Assembly (NCBI GenBank): GCA_902762495.1
Contig: CACWOL010000033.1
Coordinates: 1 to 64,000, forward strand
Origin: an uncultured bacterium
GTDB taxonomy: Bacteria; Verrucomicrobiota; Lentisphaeria; Victivallales; UBA1829
Direction: 5' to 3'
Length of the DNA stretch: 64,000 nucleotides
Position 1 is the stretch's first letter. Every line of letters starts with the position of its first letter. Below are positions 61,815-64,000 of the stretch, one piece after another. The notes beneath the pieces are model-generated. The model had not been told where the DNA came from. It was given only the letters and a program-made list of their open reading frames with translations, and searched no databases. The translations under genes were made by a program, and so were the position numbers.

Positions 61815-63083
61815 ATGCTGGAAGGATTGGCCGGAAACAAACTGAAGACCCTGGCGACCGCATGTCTGGACGTGACCCGTCTCGTCTGGAAGGACCTTGA
61901 AGAAAAAGGCCTGCCCGCGGATAAATTCCTGTCCGAGTTTTTCCGCCTCAACCACAAATACGGTTCGCGCGACAGGCACGCCATCACGAGCAGCGTTTTC
62001 GCGTTCTTCCGCTGGAAAGGCGTCCTCGAAAAGCTCTTCGACATTGACCGGGAGAACATCCCCGGTCCGGCGCTTTCCGCGGCGCTTGCCGCCGACGATC
62101 CGTCCTGCCCCGTGTTTCCCTTCTGGTGCGACGTGGCGCCGGACGTGCTGGCCGCGATGAATGACCCCTTTGAGCGCATCCGCACCGTCACGAACAGCGA
62201 TATCGAAATGGATGTATATGATCTGGTGCCGGAGTGGATGCCCGACGAAGTGCCGGAGGCAAGCCGTCAGGCGTGGCTTGAGGGCCTCACGTCCCATACC
62301 CCTCTGTGGCTCCGTGCGCAGAACATCACGGCCACCGAGCTGATCCGCCGTCTTGCCACGCAGGATATTCAGGCGGAACGCGGCTCCGAGGTGTTAGTGG
62401 ATGCCGTTCGCGTAAAGACTCCTCATGCGCATCTCGACCAGGTGAAAGGTCTTGCCGGTAATTTCGAGGTGCAGGATTTCTCCTCCCAGTGCATCACATG
62501 GCCCGCGGATCCCCAGCCGAAGGAAAAATGGTGGGACTGCTGCTGCGGCGCGGGGGGCAAGACGCTCCAGCTCGCATCCATGGGCGGAAAAAAAGTTCAT
62601 ATCTTTGCTTCCGATATTCGCCAGGACGTGCTGGCTCAGCTGAAGAAACGCATGCTCGCGGCGAAATTCCGCAATATCGAGATTACGACTCCGCTCGGCG
62701 GCGCGCTCGGCGAATACGACGGCGTACTGGTTGATGCGCCGTGTTCCGCCTCGGGACGCTGGCGCCGGAATCCCGAAATGCGCTGGGTTTTCAAGCAGGA
62801 GGATCTGCCGAAGCTTGCAAAGACGCAGTTCTCGATCCTGGACAAGGCGGCGAATACCGTTCGTCCCGGCGGCAAGCTCATCTACGGTACTTGCTCCGTC
62901 TTCGAAGCAGAGAACATGGGCGTGGTGAAGCGTTTCCTTCAGGCGCGCCCCGATTTTAAGCTCAAGCCGTTCAAGAATCCGCATGACGGCGGCAAAACGG
63001 ACGGTACGCTGACGACTCTGCCCTGCCACGCCGACTGCGACTGCTCCTTCACTGCGCTCTTCGTCCGCAACGGGGGCAAATGA
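61815..63083 (+). CDS. rsmB: RsmB/NSUN-family RNA (cytosine-5) methyltransferase
   Basis: A 422-residue SAM-dependent RNA m5C methyltransferase. The N-terminal NusB-like helical domain (about 1-130) has LSEFFRLNHKYGSRDRHAITSSVFAFF. The catalytic domain has CCCGAGGKTLQLA-type SAM loop (key CGAGGK, about 241-246), DAPCSASG with one catalytic Cys, and LIYGTCSVFEAEN with the nucleophilic TC motif (Cys about 362). Consensus forms are DAPCSGTG and YATCS, so small changes are present. TatD starts inside its last codons (ATGA). The target rRNA base is inferred from family only. Confidence 0.87.
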   Translation: MLEGLAGNKLKTLATACLDVTRLVWKDLEEKGLPADKFLSEFFRLNHKYGSRDRHAITSSVFAFFRWKGVLEKLFDIDRENIPGPALSAALAADDPSCPVFPFWCDVAPDVLAAMNDPFERIRTVTNSDIEMDVYDLVPEWMPDEVPEASRQAWLEGLTSHTPLWLRAQNITATELIRRLATQDIQAERGSEVLVDAVRVKTPHAHLDQVKGLAGNFEVQDFSSQCITWPADPQPKEKWWDCCCGAGGKTLQLASMGGKKVHIFASDIRQDVLAQLKKRMLAAKFRNIEITTPLGGALGEYDGVLVDAPCSASGRWRRNPEMRWVFKQEDLPKLAKTQFSILDKAANTVRPGGKLIYGTCSVFEAENMGVVKRFLQARPDFKLKPFKNPHDGGKTDGTLTTLPCHADCDCSFTALFVRNGGK

Positions 63084-63757
63084 ACGGTACGCCGTTGAAC
63101 GGGCTTTCCGTCCCGGACGCCCACGCGCACGGCGTCCCCGGCGCGGATGAACAAGTGTTCCGCCTGTGGAATATCGGCGATCCCTCCTGCGTCGTTCCCG
63201 AAAACGTCTTTTTTTCCGCGGGGATTCATCCCTGGGACGCCGGGAAGTATGACCTCGCCGCGTTCGCTCCGCTGTTTGATTCGCCGCGCTGTCTGGCCAT
63301 CGGCGAATGCGGCCTCGACCGCGCCTCGGATGCCGCCCTGCCGCTCCAGATAAAGGTCTTCGAGGCGCAGATCGCGGAAGCCGTCCGGCGCGGCAAGCCG
63401 CTGATGATCCACTGCGTGCGGTGTTTCCCCGAACTCCTCCGCCTCAAATCCGCGTTTGCCCCGGATACGCCCGCCTGGGTGATCCACGGGTTCCGCGGGA
63501 CGAAACGCAAGGCATTCGACCTGCTGGACGCTGGCTGCGTGCTGTCGTTCGGCGCCGGACTTCTCCGCGACGCCGGAAACATGGAGTATTTCGCGGAGAT
63601 CCCGCTCGACCGTATTCTGATCGAGACGGACGAATCGCCTGAATTGTTCGACCGGATCCTGGCCGAAGCTGCCGCGATGCACCTGCTGCCGCCGTCCGAA
63701 TTCGCCTCAATCGTCCGCGCCAACTTCGAAAGGATATTCCGCCATGATCCCGTCTGA
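63080..63757 (+). CDS. TatD-family metal-dependent hydrolase
   Basis: A 225-residue TIM-barrel hydrolase, shorter than most TatD proteins (about 260). Metal-site residues are DAHAH (about 13-17), the bridging Glu in IGECGLD (about 74-80), His in MIHCVR (about 112-117) and VIHGFRG (about 133-139), and the final Asp in IETDESP (about 180-186). Family members act on DNA ends or D-aminoacyl substrates. It overlaps the RsmB gene by 4 nt and the TcdA-like gene by 14 nt. Confidence 0.87.
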   Translation: MNGTPLNGLSVPDAHAHGVPGADEQVFRLWNIGDPSCVVPENVFFSAGIHPWDAGKYDLAAFAPLFDSPRCLAIGECGLDRASDAALPLQIKVFEAQIAEAVRRGKPLMIHCVRCFPELLRLKSAFAPDTPAWVIHGFRGTKRKAFDLLDAGCVLSFGAGLLRDAGNMEYFAEIPLDRILIETDESPELFDRILAEAAAMHLLPPSEFASIVRANFERIFRHDPV

Positions 63758-64000
63758 ACTTGATCCCGCCCCGGAATGGCTGGGGCGCATGCTCGCGCTC
63801 GAAACACCCGAAACCGTCGAAACGATCCGGCGTTCGCAGGTGCTGTGCGTCGGCCTCGGCGGGGTAGGGGGGCTCGCCACGGAACTCGTCGCGCGGCTGG
63901 GCGTCGGCGCAATGACGATCGTGGACGGCGACGTGGTGGAACCGACCAACATCAACCGTCAGATCCCTGCACTCGCGAGCACGGTCGGGCAGTCGAAGGC
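63744..64000 (+). CDS. tcdA: TcdA/ThiF/MoeB-family protein, 5' part only
   Basis: The first 85 codons of an E1-like adenylating protein, cut by the window edge. The start at 63744 lies within the TatD 3' end. A Rossmann nucleotide loop is visible: VLCVGLGGVGG (about 32-42), then TIVDGDVVEPTNINRQ (about 56-71), the hallmark of the ThiF/MoeB/TcdA superfamily. TcdA makes cyclic t6A from t6A in tRNA; the short N-terminal lead and the NINRQ motif favour TcdA over MoeB or ThiF, but the missing C-terminus leaves this open. Confidence 0.8.
   Translation, partial: MIPSELDPAPEWLGRMLALETPETVETIRRSQVLCVGLGGVGGLATELVARLGVGAMTIVDGDVVEPTNINRQIPALASTVGQSK

Overview
The window is a GC-rich chromosomal segment with short intergenic gaps, from a Gram-negative, outer-membrane-bearing bacterium. 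LpxD and a Skp/OmpH-like chaperone imply lipid A and an outer membrane. Several features suggest an anaerobic, polysaccharide-degrading member of the PVC superphylum (Lentisphaerota/Victivallales-like): a trimeric NAD(P)-linked [FeFe]-hydrogenase, GH5/GH39/GH43 glycosidases, tandem PilB-type ATPases, and a FabD with a GLSLG nucleophile elbow. That placement is inference, since no rRNA or other phylogenetic marker is present. No tRNA, rRNA, CRISPR array, integrase or transposase was seen. The only clearly foreign-looking gene is an AT-rich GIY-YIG/DUF4357 gene at 42.9-44.0 kb.

Layout. 0.2-2.7 kb: rubredoxin-tailed lipoprotein (-), GH5 lipoprotein and GNAT acetyltransferase (+). 2.7-9.95 kb (-): trpF and coaX, preceded by a type IV pilus/type II secretion operon transcribed as pilB-like, pilB-like, pilT, pilC and closed by a terminator. 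10.1-13.2 kb (+): metallophosphoesterase, GT9 glycosyltransferase, secreted unknown. 13.4-15.1 kb: GH39-type glycosidase with a histone-H1-like Lys/Ala tail. 15.2-19.9 kb (-): thioredoxin-fold protein, and a hybrid histidine kinase whose signal-peptide end is in another frame. 20.2-21.1 kb: CDF cation exporter. 21.4-29.2 kb (+): a six-gene hydrogenase operon, 2Fe-2S protein / sensory [FeFe]-hydrogenase / SpoIIE phosphatase / hydC / hydB / hydA, with a perfect palindrome at its promoter. 29.4-33.9 kb (+): ftsB-like, tsaC, then fabD-fabG-acpP-fabF. 34.0-42.9 kb (+): LysM lipoprotein, phoH-pgpH-ybeY-CNNM, DUF502, an xseA interrupted by a poly-T tract, and an EEP-family phosphatase. 44.1-47.4 kb (-): hrpB and a sirtuin. 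47.5-52.9 kb (+): skp, lpxD, nadA, a lipoprotein, GH43 and an unknown. 52.9-57.7 kb (-): one directon, rdgC-like / srkA / DUF302 / acyl-ACP thioesterase / serine hydrolase. 57.9-59.3 kb (-): ankyrin-repeat protein. 59.6-64.0 kb (+): PpiD-like chaperone, ispF, RsmB-type methyltransferase, TatD-family hydrolase and a tcdA-like gene cut by the window edge.

How the genes work together. hydABC would couple NADH plus ferredoxin oxidation to H2 production. The co-transcribed H-cluster protein lacks the proton-transfer cysteine and carries a PAS-like domain, so with the SpoIIE phosphatase it looks like an H2/redox-sensing arm. Sugar supply could come from the GH5, GH39 and GH43 enzymes. Envelope assembly is represented by lpxD, skp, the PpiD-like protein, GT9 and the pilus ATPases. 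Translation quality and rRNA/tRNA maturation are represented by ybeY, tsaC, RsmB and tcdA.

Promoters are unusually readable across the window: TTGACT/TTGAAA/TTGCAT, a 16-17 bp spacer, and TATATT/TATCTT/TATAAT, often preceded by TG. The most novel element is a 47-bp triple-palindrome repeat present three times. Two copies start at the first base after a stop codon. The third lies in frame inside hrpB and adds about 16 residues.
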